A DNA stretch of 64,000 nt from an uncultured Cellvibrionales bacterium (GTDB lineage: Bacteria; Pseudomonadota; Gammaproteobacteria; Pseudomonadales; Cellvibrionaceae). This document shows positions 56,135 to 64,000 of the stretch, one piece after another (position 1 is the stretch's first letter; every line of letters begins with the position of its first letter). The stretch spans positions 54,459 to 118,458 of the forward strand of contig CAJWBQ010000011.1 in the NCBI GenBank assembly GCA_913020115.1, written 5' to 3'. The notes under the pieces were generated by a model. It was not told where the DNA came from and did not search any database. It saw only the letters and a list, made by a program, of their open reading frames with translations. The position numbers were made by a program, and so were the translations under genes.

Positions 56135-57613
56135 TTACAGCGATGCAATCGGTTCTTCACATTGAATGGTTATGTTGGGTGCGGGTTTGTCCCATAGTAC
56201 GGTAAATTCTTGGCGCACATCGCGATAACCTTCGCGCTTGCCCACGGCGACATAGTTGCCTGGCGCTAAGCTTAAGTGATGTTTGTCAAACAGACCTAGG
56301 CGACCTACTTTATAAACGGTGACATCTGTCTGTTGGTCAGAGCGTAATACCACCTCGAGCGGTACTTTGGCTTTTGCCAGTAGAGCGCTGAGGGATTGAA
56401 CCTGTGTTTGTAATTTCGGGGCAGTTTGACTGAGCCCTCTCGCATCTTTCAGAACGCGGCGCCCTTGTTTATAGACTGCGTCACTGGCCAGACGTTCCGG
56501 TTCAGCGAGTAATGTTACGAGTTGTTGGTCGAGTTGGTTGCGAGCCTGGCTTCTGATCAGGCCGATGCGAGCGCTTACCAAGCTAGCATCCAATTTAAGC
56601 GCTTTTTCATAAGTATCTTCAGCCGTCTGCCACTGTTCTTTGGTTTCGTTTGTTTTAGCCTCTGCCAACAATGCTTCAATTTTTGTTTGTGTCTGTTGAT
56701 TGCCTGCTTGAGTGAGCGCGGCTTTAGCGTCACTGGAGCTGGGCTTGAGCGCTAAAGCGCTCTTGAAGGCGCTTTTAGCTTTTGCATAGGATGCGCTTTG
56801 TAATGCGGCATAGCCCTTTGACATTGCATTGGTAAAGTCGCGCTCTAGAATGCTGGCGTTTAGTGTGACGAGTAAATTTTTAGCCGGTTTAGAGTTGGCG
56901 TCGGTATCTAGGGCTTGTTGAGTCAAAGTGAGCGCCGCGTCGAGATTACCGGTTTTTTGTTGCAGCACCGCATCGTTTAATTGCGCAAGTACGCGGTCTA
57001 AAGATTGAGCCTGTTGCAGCCCATTCTGAGCTTCAAGGCTGTTTGCTTGAATAAGGCCCGCGAGTTCAAAAGCCTGAGTTGCAGCGCTGGCATTGCCCTC
57101 GTCAATTGCCGTGGCGCCGTCATTCATGAGCTGTGTGAACTTACTATCGGCGCTACTGGCCAAAGCCTCAAATTTTGTTCTCGACAGCTGGTATTGTTTC
57201 TGAGCTTGGCTGAACTCGCGCAGGCGGTAAAAGCCATCGCCTTCGGCCGCTGTGTTCATGGCGTCTTGGTAGCTTTCGGGAGCCCAGCGCTCGACACTTT
57301 GTTCCTCCAGCGTCTGCTGAATTTTCAATATGTCGGACAGGACTGTTTGTGCTTCTTTGCGTTGTTTTGCTGTTTGGGCTTCGCTCCAAGGAGATTGTTT
57401 TTTCCCCGAAATTGGCGCCGGAGTGTTTGCCTTTGCGAGTGAGTCTGTTTTTTCGGGCTGCACCGCCTCTGGGAGTAGAAAAACCACCCCTAAAAGCAGC
57501 AGAATAAGAACGGCAAAACTAATAAGCTGCGAACGGTGCGCTTGCCACCAAGGTGGAGACAGCGAAGTTGGCGTGAATTCACCCTGCGTGAGAGTGTCAT
57601 CATTTTTAGTCAT
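56135..57613 (-). CDS. Single-pass membrane protein with TPR-like repeats
   Basis: A 492-residue protein with a cytoplasmic tail (DDTLTQGEFTPTS), one membrane helix (about residues 31-49, SFAVLILLLLGVVFLL) and a periplasmic region rich in Ala/Leu/Gln with tetratricopeptide-like helical pairs (for example YAKAKSAFKSALALKPSSSD). The last 75 residues resemble a PEGA-like beta domain (YKVGRLGLFDKHHLSLAPGN). It is probably a periplasmic scaffold. 32 bases separate it from the next gene's proposed start. Confidence 0.82.
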   Translation of the reverse strand: MTKNDDTLTQGEFTPTSLSPPWWQAHRSQLISFAVLILLLLGVVFLLPEAVQPEKTDSLAKANTPAPISGKKQSPWSEAQTAKQRKEAQTVLSDILKIQQTLEEQSVERWAPESYQDAMNTAAEGDGFYRLREFSQAQKQYQLSRTKFEALASSADSKFTQLMNDGATAIDEGNASAATQAFELAGLIQANSLEAQNGLQQAQSLDRVLAQLNDAVLQQKTGNLDAALTLTQQALDTDANSKPAKNLLVTLNASILERDFTNAMSKGYAALQSASYAKAKSAFKSALALKPSSSDAKAALTQAGNQQTQTKIEALLAEAKTNETKEQWQTAEDTYEKALKLDASLVSARIGLIRSQARNQLDQQLVTLLAEPERLASDAVYKQGRRVLKDARGLSQTAPKLQTQVQSLSALLAKAKVPLEVVLRSDQQTDVTVYKVGRLGLFDKHHLSLAPGNYVAVGKREGYRDVRQEFTVLWDKPAPNITIQCEEPIASL

Positions 57614-57649
57614 GGTGCTTGTTACCCTAATAGTTGATCGTTCAGTATT

Positions 57650-58861
57650 TTACGGAGCGCTGTTGTCGCCAGTTTCAATTTTATACAGGTCTTTTAACAC
57701 ATCGCGCCACTGATCGTACTGATTTTCAACTGTGCCCGAAAGGGTAATGGTTCGATCTTCCAGTTCAATAACTTGAGGTTCAATTTCAGCTTGTAGTGAA
57801 TCACCTAATTCTTGCAGAGCTTCAATGTGCATTTTGGCTTCAGCGGTTTTGTCAAAACCACTCTTCACACTGTAACCGCCGGCGCCAATGGCTACTTGCC
57901 CAGCGGCCCGGGCTGCACGACTGTCGCTACCCGCTGCTGCTATGCCCCCTAGTATCGCGACAACACCCGCAATTTTTCGGTTGCGAGCTTCCTCTTGCAA
58001 TTCGCGCATAGCAATGACCTCGTCATAGCTTTGGCTGCGCCATTGTTTGTAAGGGATGGTCATATCTTTAACAAAAGCGCCATAATAATCTTGCAGGGTG
58101 TCAACGAATAAGTAATCTCGCTCACGTATGGCACGGATGCGGTCCAGCATCGGGTCGCCTTCTGCAGGCAGACGTTTAATTTGGTAGAGACCTTCTTTGT
58201 TCTGGGCAATTAGGCCCTGAAATGACTCGGGCGAGAATGTGTTCGCGAATTTCAGCTCGGCAATTGTGCGCACGGCGATAATTTCCGAGTCTTTCATGGC
58301 CCGTTGATAGTTGATTAAGTCGTTTGCGACACGGTTGTACAAACCTTGAAAAGGATCGGTTTGAATATTTTTCCGTGGATCGTAGGAGTAGCGACTTGCC
58401 AATTCCCGATAGTTTTTGACGTACCACACCTTGCCGGTGGCGTCAGTGACAACAATATTAATTCTCAGCACTTCGCCGTCGGACTGCAAAATTTTACCAC
58501 TGAGAACCACGTCTGGCGCGCTCAGGGTGTTGGGAATGACTCGAATCGCGCCCCAGGCGGCACTGGTTTGCAGTGTCTCCATCAACAAGTGAGGAATAAA
58601 GCGAGACTCGGCTTTGCGAATTTCTGGGAAAATAATACGGTCTTTTGACTCATTGGCCGCTTCTAAGCCTGGGTCAAACATCTGAATACCTACATCCATT
58701 AGCAGGGCTTCAGGAATTTCCTGAGTTTCCTGTAGCAGAGGAGTCAGCGCCGTGGTTTTAACGGTGGTGGTGTTTGAACACCCTCCTAAGCCTAGAAGCA
58801 GGCAGGCACAGAGCAGCAAACCGATCTTGGGGTTTGCGCGGCTTACTCGGTGATATGTCAT
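57650..58861 (-). CDS. Lipoprotein with CsgG-like features
   Basis: A 403-residue protein with lipobox GLGGC at residues 24-28. The mature domain begins with a helical segment, then a part with a nucleotide-binding-like beta strand order (DVVLSGKILQSDGEVLRINI, DATGKVWYVKNY) resembling CsgG/HfaB-type outer-membrane lipoproteins. A Gly/Ala-rich stretch (IAGVVAILGGIAAAGSDSRA) near residue 320 may insert into a membrane. I cannot place the family with certainty. It starts 9 bases after the Ser-rich lipoprotein gene. Confidence 0.72.
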   Translation of the reverse strand: MTYHRVSRANPKIGLLLCACLLLGLGGCSNTTTVKTTALTPLLQETQEIPEALLMDVGIQMFDPGLEAANESKDRIIFPEIRKAESRFIPHLLMETLQTSAAWGAIRVIPNTLSAPDVVLSGKILQSDGEVLRINIVVTDATGKVWYVKNYRELASRYSYDPRKNIQTDPFQGLYNRVANDLINYQRAMKDSEIIAVRTIAELKFANTFSPESFQGLIAQNKEGLYQIKRLPAEGDPMLDRIRAIRERDYLFVDTLQDYYGAFVKDMTIPYKQWRSQSYDEVIAMRELQEEARNRKIAGVVAILGGIAAAGSDSRAARAAGQVAIGAGGYSVKSGFDKTAEAKMHIEALQELGDSLQAEIEPQVIELEDRTITLSGTVENQYDQWRDVLKDLYKIETGDNSAP

Positions 58862-58870
58862 GATTGGCCT

Positions 58871-59983
58871 TTAGTTGGATTGATTTTTATATTTTCGGTA
58901 TTCATCCCACAGCTTTTCCCGAAGTTCAGGGTCTGTCTCACGCATTGCAGCTTCACGAATTTGCCGAGCCACTACATCGTCGTCATTGCCATCGGGAATG
59001 TCGGCGGGAGGCGCTGTTTGGCCTTGATGCTGATAATCACCGCCGCGATTTTGTACGGGGCCGGCAGGGCGGTACCCACCACCACTGGAATCACTCTCTT
59101 GCTGACCACTTCCGCCGCGACCAGAGGGGGCATTTTCTTCGCCTTCAGCGTTTACATCGTCATAAGGTAGTTCGCCGCCGGAGTCTAAGGGTTCAAGTTC
59201 TTCTTCACTGCCTTCTTCATTGCCGCGATTAAGAACATATTCTCTCTCACGCAAAATCATGCCGTCGTAGCTGGCCATTGTATCGTTCAAAACGCCCTCT
59301 AATTGGGCTTGGCGCTCGCCGTCTGACATAGAGGGTACGGAGCCGCCACCAGAAGGGTCTTCTTCGGAAAAGTCGACTTCATCACTGCGACTGTCACCCG
59401 CTTGGGCTGTGTCTTGCATACCGCCGCTGCCGGGCTCTTGACCAGCAGAGCTAGTTTCGCTGTATTCTTCTCCTGAGTCGCCACCGGGGTCGCCACTGTT
59501 GTTGCCTGAATCCCCATTGTTCTCGCCCATATCCCCATTGTTTCCACCGGGGGCGCCACTGTCGTAATCACTGCCCGAGTCGCCACTATCGCTCTCGCTT
59601 CCCGGCATTCCCTGTGAGGGGGACGATGAACTGCGCTCACCACTTTCTTGGCCGTCACTGGAGGAACTTGGCATTGACGGCATGCCGCTAGGCATTGATG
59701 GCGAACTAGAGGGTGATGATGAGCTGCTCGGTGACGGTGGTGAGCTTGAAGGTGTGGACGGCCGGCTAGACGAAGACGTGCTAGAAGACGGTGATGATGG
59801 TTTGCTGCTAGAGGGTTGCGAGGGGCTGCTTGACGATGAAGGTGGAGCAGGCGGCTGGGGTGGCTGGCTTTGGCTGGGCGGCGTTTTACACGCTTGCAGT
59901 GTGAGCGCCGAACAGGCTATTAGCGCTATGAGGGGCGCCTTGTAAGCCGTGCCAAACTTCAATCGCCTTTTCAGGTCTATCAT
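58871..59983 (-). CDS. Ser/Pro/Gly-rich lipoprotein
   Basis: A 370-residue protein with lipobox TLQAC at residues 28-32. About 70 residues of Pro/Ser repeats (PPSSSSSPSQPSSSKPSSPS) follow, then an Asp/Gly/Asn-rich region (SGDPGGDSGEEYSETSSAG), a helical middle and a Gly/Ser-rich segment before a basic C-terminus (ELREKLWDEYRKYKNQ). The repeats should make a long flexible tether from the outer membrane. Codon use reflects the repetitive make-up. No enzyme motif. Overlapping frames on the opposite strand are artefacts of the repeats. Confidence 0.78.
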   Translation of the reverse strand: MIDLKRRLKFGTAYKAPLIALIACSALTLQACKTPPSQSQPPQPPAPPSSSSSPSQPSSSKPSSPSSSTSSSSRPSTPSSSPPSPSSSSSPSSSPSMPSGMPSMPSSSSDGQESGERSSSSPSQGMPGSESDSGDSGSDYDSGAPGGNNGDMGENNGDSGNNSGDPGGDSGEEYSETSSAGQEPGSGGMQDTAQAGDSRSDEVDFSEEDPSGGGSVPSMSDGERQAQLEGVLNDTMASYDGMILREREYVLNRGNEEGSEEELEPLDSGGELPYDDVNAEGEENAPSGRGGSGQQESDSSGGGYRPAGPVQNRGGDYQHQGQTAPPADIPDGNDDDVVARQIREAAMRETDPELREKLWDEYRKYKNQSN

Positions 59984-59997
59984 CGTCGCAGTTATCC

Positions 59998-61290
59998 TTA
60001 ATGTCTAGCGGCTAGGTCTTGTGCTTTGCGTTCTTTTTCCAGCTTTTCTTTTTGAGTTTTTCTATCCTCTGGAAACAGGTAGCGGTGCCTTAACGTCTCT
60101 GTGAGCACAGCCTCGCCGTTTTCAAAGCGCGGACGAAACTTGGCGGCTTTCAAAGAGCGCCTTACCTTCGAGCGCAAGCGCATTTGATCGTCTGGGAAAG
60201 ACTCTAAAATGTTGACGTTCTTGGCGCGCCCATAGGATGTCACATCGAAGGTCACTAGAACATAGGGAGTGTCTTTCGTCGTCTCCTTTATTTCGGTAAC
60301 TAATAGAGGCATGTCGGGCAGTGCCACCGGCCGGCCAAACAAGGACTTAATAATCCGTGGGTCGGCTTCACTCGCCACAAGCTCATTATAGGCTTCTTGA
60401 TAAGTTTCCTGCGCAGACTTCCATTTGTCGAACAGCAGATACCAATCGCCTAGGCCGACTTTAGCTTTTGCCGCGGCAGAGGGCGTCACTTCAGGGTTAC
60501 TGTCGAGAACATCCACAATACGAGTCATGGCGCGCTTACCGCTGGCGTAGCTATTGATGGTGTATTGGTCGAGTTTAGCGCGCTCTTGGGCTGTGGGGGT
60601 GCTGCCACCTCTGGCTGAGGTGTGGGTTAATTTCATCGATTCTGCCGCCCGAAATTGGCGTAGAAAGTAATTCGTGGCTGTTAGGCCACGCAGTGATTTC
60701 ACTAAGCGCAGGTCATTTTGACCATAACTATTGTCGATAATGTTAACGGCGAGCCTAAACAAGGCGTGTGCGCTGACCAAATGCTGGTGCAAGCCTTCGC
60801 TCAAGTTCAAAGTATAAATATTCAAATGCCACTTGCTGAGTTTTTCAATGACCGGTAGTAGGCGGTAGTCGGTATCGCCAAAGTTGCGGCGGTGCAGCCA
60901 AAACAAATATTGATGTTTGTCGTTAGCGTCTTCCCAGTTCTCCTGAGCAATTTCGCTCTCGATGAGCTCTTCTAGAATGGGCACTTGGCCTAGATTGTAG
61001 AGACCTTCGTTGACCCGATTGACGTGCATTGCGCGTTTGAAGGCGTCAACGGCATTTTCGTGGTCCCCTTGTTTTTGCAAAACTTGCCCTAAACTCATCA
61101 AACTTTGCGTCAAGCCGCCTCCGTAGGCGCCTTCGCGGGCTTCAATGTCTTCAATCGCTGTGCGGTATCGTTGCGCAGCCAAAGGTTGAGAAGAGGCGCT
61201 GTCTTGCGCCCAAGCGGAGGGGGATATTGTACTGAAGGCGAGGTTCCCAGCGATACATCCAGCTAGCAACAAGCCATTTCTTGTTGTCAT
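59998..61290 (-). CDS. Exported TPR protein with TonB C-terminal domain
   Basis: A 430-residue protein. Signal peptide residues 1-28 end AWAQ. The central part has TPR-like repeats (GQVLQKQGDHENAVDAFKRA). The last 90 residues (VLVTFDVTSYGRAKNVNILE, VRRSLKAAKFRPRFENGEAV) form a TonB C-terminal-like domain. Unlike true TonB it has no membrane helix. I chose the ATG at 61290 because it starts the signal peptide; an upstream ATG at 61347 adds 19 unconvincing residues. It is the first gene of the leftward cluster, 14 bases before the Ser-rich lipoprotein gene. Confidence 0.85.
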   Translation of the reverse strand: MTTRNGLLLAGCIAGNLAFSTISPSAWAQDSASSQPLAAQRYRTAIEDIEAREGAYGGGLTQSLMSLGQVLQKQGDHENAVDAFKRAMHVNRVNEGLYNLGQVPILEELIESEIAQENWEDANDKHQYLFWLHRRNFGDTDYRLLPVIEKLSKWHLNIYTLNLSEGLHQHLVSAHALFRLAVNIIDNSYGQNDLRLVKSLRGLTATNYFLRQFRAAESMKLTHTSARGGSTPTAQERAKLDQYTINSYASGKRAMTRIVDVLDSNPEVTPSAAAKAKVGLGDWYLLFDKWKSAQETYQEAYNELVASEADPRIIKSLFGRPVALPDMPLLVTEIKETTKDTPYVLVTFDVTSYGRAKNVNILESFPDDQMRLRSKVRRSLKAAKFRPRFENGEAVLTETLRHRYLFPEDRKTQKEKLEKERKAQDLAARH

Positions 61291-61788
61291 ATTCACGGCA
61301 ATGCGATCTCTGTTGGTGAGCAGCGTTAACCTAGGGGGCCGATACATCAGAGCGCTAATTGGCGTTTGAGTTCCCGAGGATTAATGCTTTTTAAGCACTC
61401 CTGCAAATTAATTATAGTCAAGCTTGCGCGCCTAAGTGACATTAACAGCAATTGTCGCGGTGTTGAGTGCGGCCATTTTCAGGTTTTATCGGCCCTATGT
61501 TGTTTGATTTACAGCTTTCTCTGGCTATTGCGGCACTCCTCAGGCTACGTAAATGCTGGCATTTGAATTCATTCAGGCTTTTTGGGTGGGAATCGTCTGT
61601 TTATAGGTGCAAGTGCTAAGCGCTGTATTCTTATGGAGAAAAATTATACCCGAGGACAGGCGCCTGCTTAGGGATGGAATTGAGAATTATTCCTAAGACA
61701 TAAAGTTGTCTCTTGTCTTTATTAGGCTTCCAAAACCAACTATCATGTCGCCACTGTAAAACAGCCCTCAGGTAAGAGTACAAGCACT
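61291..61788. other. Divergent intergenic region, envelope cluster and dcd
   Basis: A 498-base gap between the leftward cluster and rightward dcd. It must contain both promoters, but I see no strong match to a sigma-70 or sigma-54 consensus. Short dyads include AGGCGCCT near 61650. Small frames in it give no protein-like sequence. No RNA gene was recognised. Confidence 0.5.
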
Positions 61789-62358
61789 ATGAGCATCAAA
61801 TCCGATAAGTGGATGCGTCGCATGGCCACCGAGCAAAATATGATCGAACCATTTGAGCCGGGCCAGGTACGTTATGGGCCGGATGGAGACCGTTTAGTGT
61901 CTTACGGTACGTCAAGCTACGGTTACGACGTTCGCTGTGCCGACGAGTTTAAGATTTTCACCAATGTACACTCTACAATCGTCGATCCTAAGAACTTTGA
62001 CGAAAATAGTTTTGTCGACGTTCAAAGTGATGTTTGTATCATTCCTCCGAACTCCTTTGCGCTCGCCCGCACCGTTGAGTATTTCCGTATTCCTCGCAAT
62101 GTATTAACAGTTTGCTTGGGCAAGTCTACCTATGCTCGCTGTGGCATTATTGTCAATGTGACGCCCTTGGAACCTGAATGGGAAGGGCACGTGACCTTGG
62201 AATTTTCCAACACAACGCCGCTGCCGGCAAAGATTTATGCCAATGAAGGTGTCGCTCAGATGTTGTTTTTTGAGTCTGACGAGGTGTGTGAAACCTCCTA
62301 TAGAGATCGCGGTGGCAAATATCAAGGCCAGACAGGCGTTACGCTTCCTCAAACTTAA
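61789..62358 (+). CDS. dcd: dCTP deaminase
   Basis: A 189-residue enzyme converting dCTP to dUTP in thymidylate synthesis. Motifs are [32 protein letters not shown], the nucleotide loop [14 protein letters not shown] and the catalytic-Glu region [17 protein letters not shown]. The C-terminus ends [13 protein letters not shown]. The length is that of the usual proteobacterial Dcd. Confidence 0.96.
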   Translation: MSIKSDKWMRRMATEQNMIEPFEPGQVRYGPDGDRLVSYGTSSYGYDVRCADEFKIFTNVHSTIVDPKNFDENSFVDVQSDVCIIPPNSFALARTVEYFRIPRNVLTVCLGKSTYARCGIIVNVTPLEPEWEGHVTLEFSNTTPLPAKIYANEGVAQMLFFESDEVCETSYRDRGGKYQGQTGVTLPQT

Positions 62359-62368
62359 GGCTAAGTAA

Positions 62369-63586
62369 TTGAACAAAGCTCTAGAGCCCAATGCCTCTGG
62401 TTCCAAGGTCGATGTGTTGATTGTTGGAGCCGGTGCTGCGGGCTTAATGTGTGCAATCACAGCGGCCAATCGTGGCCAGAGTGTGATGCTTGTTGACCAC
62501 GCGAATAAAGTGGGCAAAAAAATTCTGATGTCGGGTGGTGGGCGCTGTAATTTCACCAATCTCTACGCCGAGCCCAACGATTACCTTTCAAATAACCCAC
62601 ACTTCTGCAAATCGGCCCTGTCGCGTTTTACCCAGTGGGATTTTATCGCCTTGGTTGATAAGCATTCAATTGCCTACCACGAAAAAACCTTGGGGCAATT
62701 ATTTTGTGACAATAAGTCGCAAGATATCTTGCAGTTATTGCTGGATGAATGCCAAACCGCTGGCGTAAATATTCGTGCAAAGTGCGCGGTGAATTCAGTT
62801 CTTGCGGGGGAGGATGAAGGTGTTGGTTTTACGGTCGATACGAGTATAGGACTGATCCAATCCAAGTCACTAGTGATTGCTACAGGTGGGTTGTCGATTC
62901 CAACTATGGGCGCTACGGGCTTTGGCTATGAAATTGCCAAGCAGTTTGGCTTAGAGCTTTTACCTGTGCGAGCGGGCTTGGTGCCGTTTACATTGCAGGC
63001 CCAAGAAAAAGCCCTTTTTGCTGATTTACCAGGCAGTTCCGCTAAGGTTCGAGTCAGTTGCAATGGCATGAGTTTTTTGGAAGCAATGTTGTTTACCCAT
63101 CGGGGTTTGAGTGGCCCCGCAATCTTGCAAATTTCCTCTTATTGGAACCCCGGCGATACCTTAACAATTGACTTATGGCCGGAGGGCAGTTTAGAAGTGC
63201 TGTTAACCGAGCAGTTAGCGCTGCGTCCGAATGCTGAATTAAAGACGGTTTTAGCCGAGCTTTATACGAAAAAAATGGCCGCCTGTTTCTGCGCTCTTTG
63301 GTGTGAAAGTAAGCCATTGAATCAATATACACCCGGCGAATTTCAAGCCATTGCTGAGCAGCTCCATAATTGGCAGATCAAACCCTCTGGCACGGAAGGT
63401 TATCGCACCGCGGAGGTGACGCTGGGTGGCGTGAATACGGATGAATTGTCTTCTAAGACCCTGGAGGCGAAGAAACAGCCTGGTTTGTATTTTATTGGTG
63501 AGGTTGTTGATGTTACTGGACATTTGGGAGGGTTTAATTTCCAGTGGGCCTGGGCCTCGGGTGTTGCTGCGGGTACCTATGTTTAG
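62369..63586 (+). CDS. YhiN/HI0933-family FAD-dependent oxidoreductase
   Basis: A 405-residue flavoprotein of the HI0933/YhiN family. The N-terminal FAD motif is VLIVGAGAAGLMCAITAANR, the family signature KKILMSGGGRCNFTN, and near the C-terminus are TLGGVNTDELSSKTLEAKK and EVVDVTGHLGGFNFQWAWAS. The cellular role is unknown. It starts at a TTG at 62369, 10 bases after dcd and following AAGG, so the two are probably one operon. Confidence 0.92.
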   Translation: MNKALEPNASGSKVDVLIVGAGAAGLMCAITAANRGQSVMLVDHANKVGKKILMSGGGRCNFTNLYAEPNDYLSNNPHFCKSALSRFTQWDFIALVDKHSIAYHEKTLGQLFCDNKSQDILQLLLDECQTAGVNIRAKCAVNSVLAGEDEGVGFTVDTSIGLIQSKSLVIATGGLSIPTMGATGFGYEIAKQFGLELLPVRAGLVPFTLQAQEKALFADLPGSSAKVRVSCNGMSFLEAMLFTHRGLSGPAILQISSYWNPGDTLTIDLWPEGSLEVLLTEQLALRPNAELKTVLAELYTKKMAACFCALWCESKPLNQYTPGEFQAIAEQLHNWQIKPSGTEGYRTAEVTLGGVNTDELSSKTLEAKKQPGLYFIGEVVDVTGHLGGFNFQWAWASGVAAGTYV

Positions 63587-63596
63587 TGTAGCGAAG

Positions 63597-63702
63597 GAAT
63601 TAAAACGAAGACTATTTGAATTAAACGAAGACAATTTATGAGGGGGTGGCTTACAACTCCTTGAAATCGTTAGGTATTTAAATTTCTATTTGTCTTCGTT
63701 TT
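63597..63702. repeat. AAACGAAGAC repeat cluster after the YhiN gene
   Basis: GAATTAAAACGAAGAC (63597-63612) and GAATTAAACGAAGAC (63618-63632) are near-direct repeats, 21 bases apart. TGTCTTCGTTTT (63691-63702) is an inverted copy of the core. The inverted copies could pair in RNA or bind a protein dimer. Confidence 0.5.
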
Positions 63703-63807
63703 GACAACCCCTATCTAAGGGGGAAAAATGTGTAGGGTTTATGAGGTTTGGTGTGCTCTTGTCCGGATGGGCCTTAGCTGATCAAATTGCAAGCATGTTT
63801 GTCGATT

Positions 63808-63865
63808 TTTAATAAAGATTGTGAAAAGAATTTCTAAGATTGTGAATTTAATAAAGATTGTGAAA
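63808..63865. repeat. 19-bp direct repeat
   Basis: TTTAATAAAGATTGTGAAA occurs exactly at 63808-63826 and 63847-63865, 39 bases apart, with a partial copy AAGATTGTGAA at 63836-63846 between them. It lies in a 395-base gene-free stretch that also has a nested stem (CATCAA/TTGATG around AACGCT/AGCGTT) at 63875-63910. Confidence 0.6.
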
Positions 63866-63950
63866 GCACCCTCTCATCAAAACAACGCTGAAGCAGCGTT
63901 GGGCTTGATGTCCGTTACTTAATTGTGGGTTCAACCGGTGATTGCAACGC

Positions 63951-63956
63951 TATAAT
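63951..63956 (+). promoter_or_regulatory. Candidate -10 element for the last gene
   Basis: A perfect TATAAT at 63951-63956 lies 26 bases before the ATG at 63982. The hexamer 17 bases upstream (GGTTCA) is a weak -35. Transcription would begin near 63963. Confidence 0.45.
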
Positions 63957-63981
63957 CTTCGTACGAGGAGAAAGCGTAGCT

Positions 63982-64000
63982 ATGAAACGAAGAAAACGGA
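63982..64000 (+). CDS. 5' end of a gene cut by the window edge
   Basis: An ATG at 63982 is preceded at 8-10 bases by GAGGAG and opens a frame starting MKRRKR that runs out of the window. Six codons are visible, so the product cannot be named. The strong ribosome site and promoter-like TATAAT make a real start likely. Confidence 0.5.

Noticed and set aside
59682..59945. Asp/Gly/Leu-rich rightward frame opposite the Ser-rich lipoprotein
   Set aside because: It is the reverse complement of the Pro/Ser codon repeats, with no ribosome site and low-complexity output.
59998..61290. A true TonB protein
   Set aside because: The C-terminal domain resembles TonB-C, but there is a cleavable-type signal peptide, TPR repeats and no Pro-rich membrane-anchored stalk.
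63921..63946. GTGGGTTCAACC as the T-loop of a tRNA
   Set aside because: No acceptor stem, anticodon loop or D-loop could be found around it.

Overview
The window reads as chromosomal DNA of a marine, aerobic gammaproteobacterium, perhaps near Cellvibrionales/Spongiibacteraceae. This is an inference from moderate GC, TonB-dependent receptors paired with catabolic genes, and the mix of nitrate assimilation, formate dehydrogenase and CoA-dependent catabolism. I see no tRNA, rRNA, prophage, IS element or CRISPR array. Coding is dense, with long same-strand operons.

Layout: (1) 1-2.2 kb: an HD-domain protein divergent from a TetR regulator and a DJ-1/PfpI protein. (2) 2.4-14.7 kb: nitrate assimilation. 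A molybdopterin nitrate reductase and a fused FeS/membrane-anchor partner run leftward. nirB-nirD-narK and a PP2C-kinase fusion run rightward from a near-perfect sigma-54 promoter with an upstream NtrC-like site. A modF-like double ABC ATPase follows. (3) 14.9-18.4 kb: small orphan genes, including a membrane protein/XRE repressor pair with operators over its own promoter, and an AlkB-like oxygenase. (4) 18.4-26.6 kb: a Mo/W and formate island (fused FdsG-FdsB subunit, FdhA, FdhD, MobA, TupA) with a divergent ModE-like regulator. (5) 26.6-31.7 kb: pdxH, a quinone oxidoreductase, a CoA transferase and membrane proteins. (6) 32-46.3 kb: a complete reductive pyrimidine catabolic operon (preT-preA-NCS1 permease-dihydropyrimidinase-ureidopropionase) between two TonB-dependent receptors, with RutR-like operators, then an acyl-CoA synthetase.

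(7) 46.5-61.3 kb: the most interesting region. Thirteen leftward genes, mostly 2-36 bp apart or overlapping, encode a TonB-C/TPR protein, a Ser/Pro/Gly-rich lipoprotein, further lipoproteins, a TPR membrane protein, a PEGA/FGE-fold membrane protein, a small exported protein, a TolQ/ExbB/MotA-type channel protein, an Hsp70-like/FHA-like fusion, two von Willebrand A proteins and an M48 lipoprotein protease. No ExbD/TolR is present. However, both vWA proteins begin with a short basic tail and an S-F-L-D motif entering a single membrane helix, which resembles the proton-carrying Asp of ExbD/TolR. I propose an undescribed proton-motive-force-driven envelope machine whose periplasmic effectors are vWA domains. 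(8) 61.8-64 kb: dcd, a YhiN-family flavoprotein, a repeat-rich intergenic stretch and the start of another gene.

Functions are assigned by motif recognition only; no database search was run.
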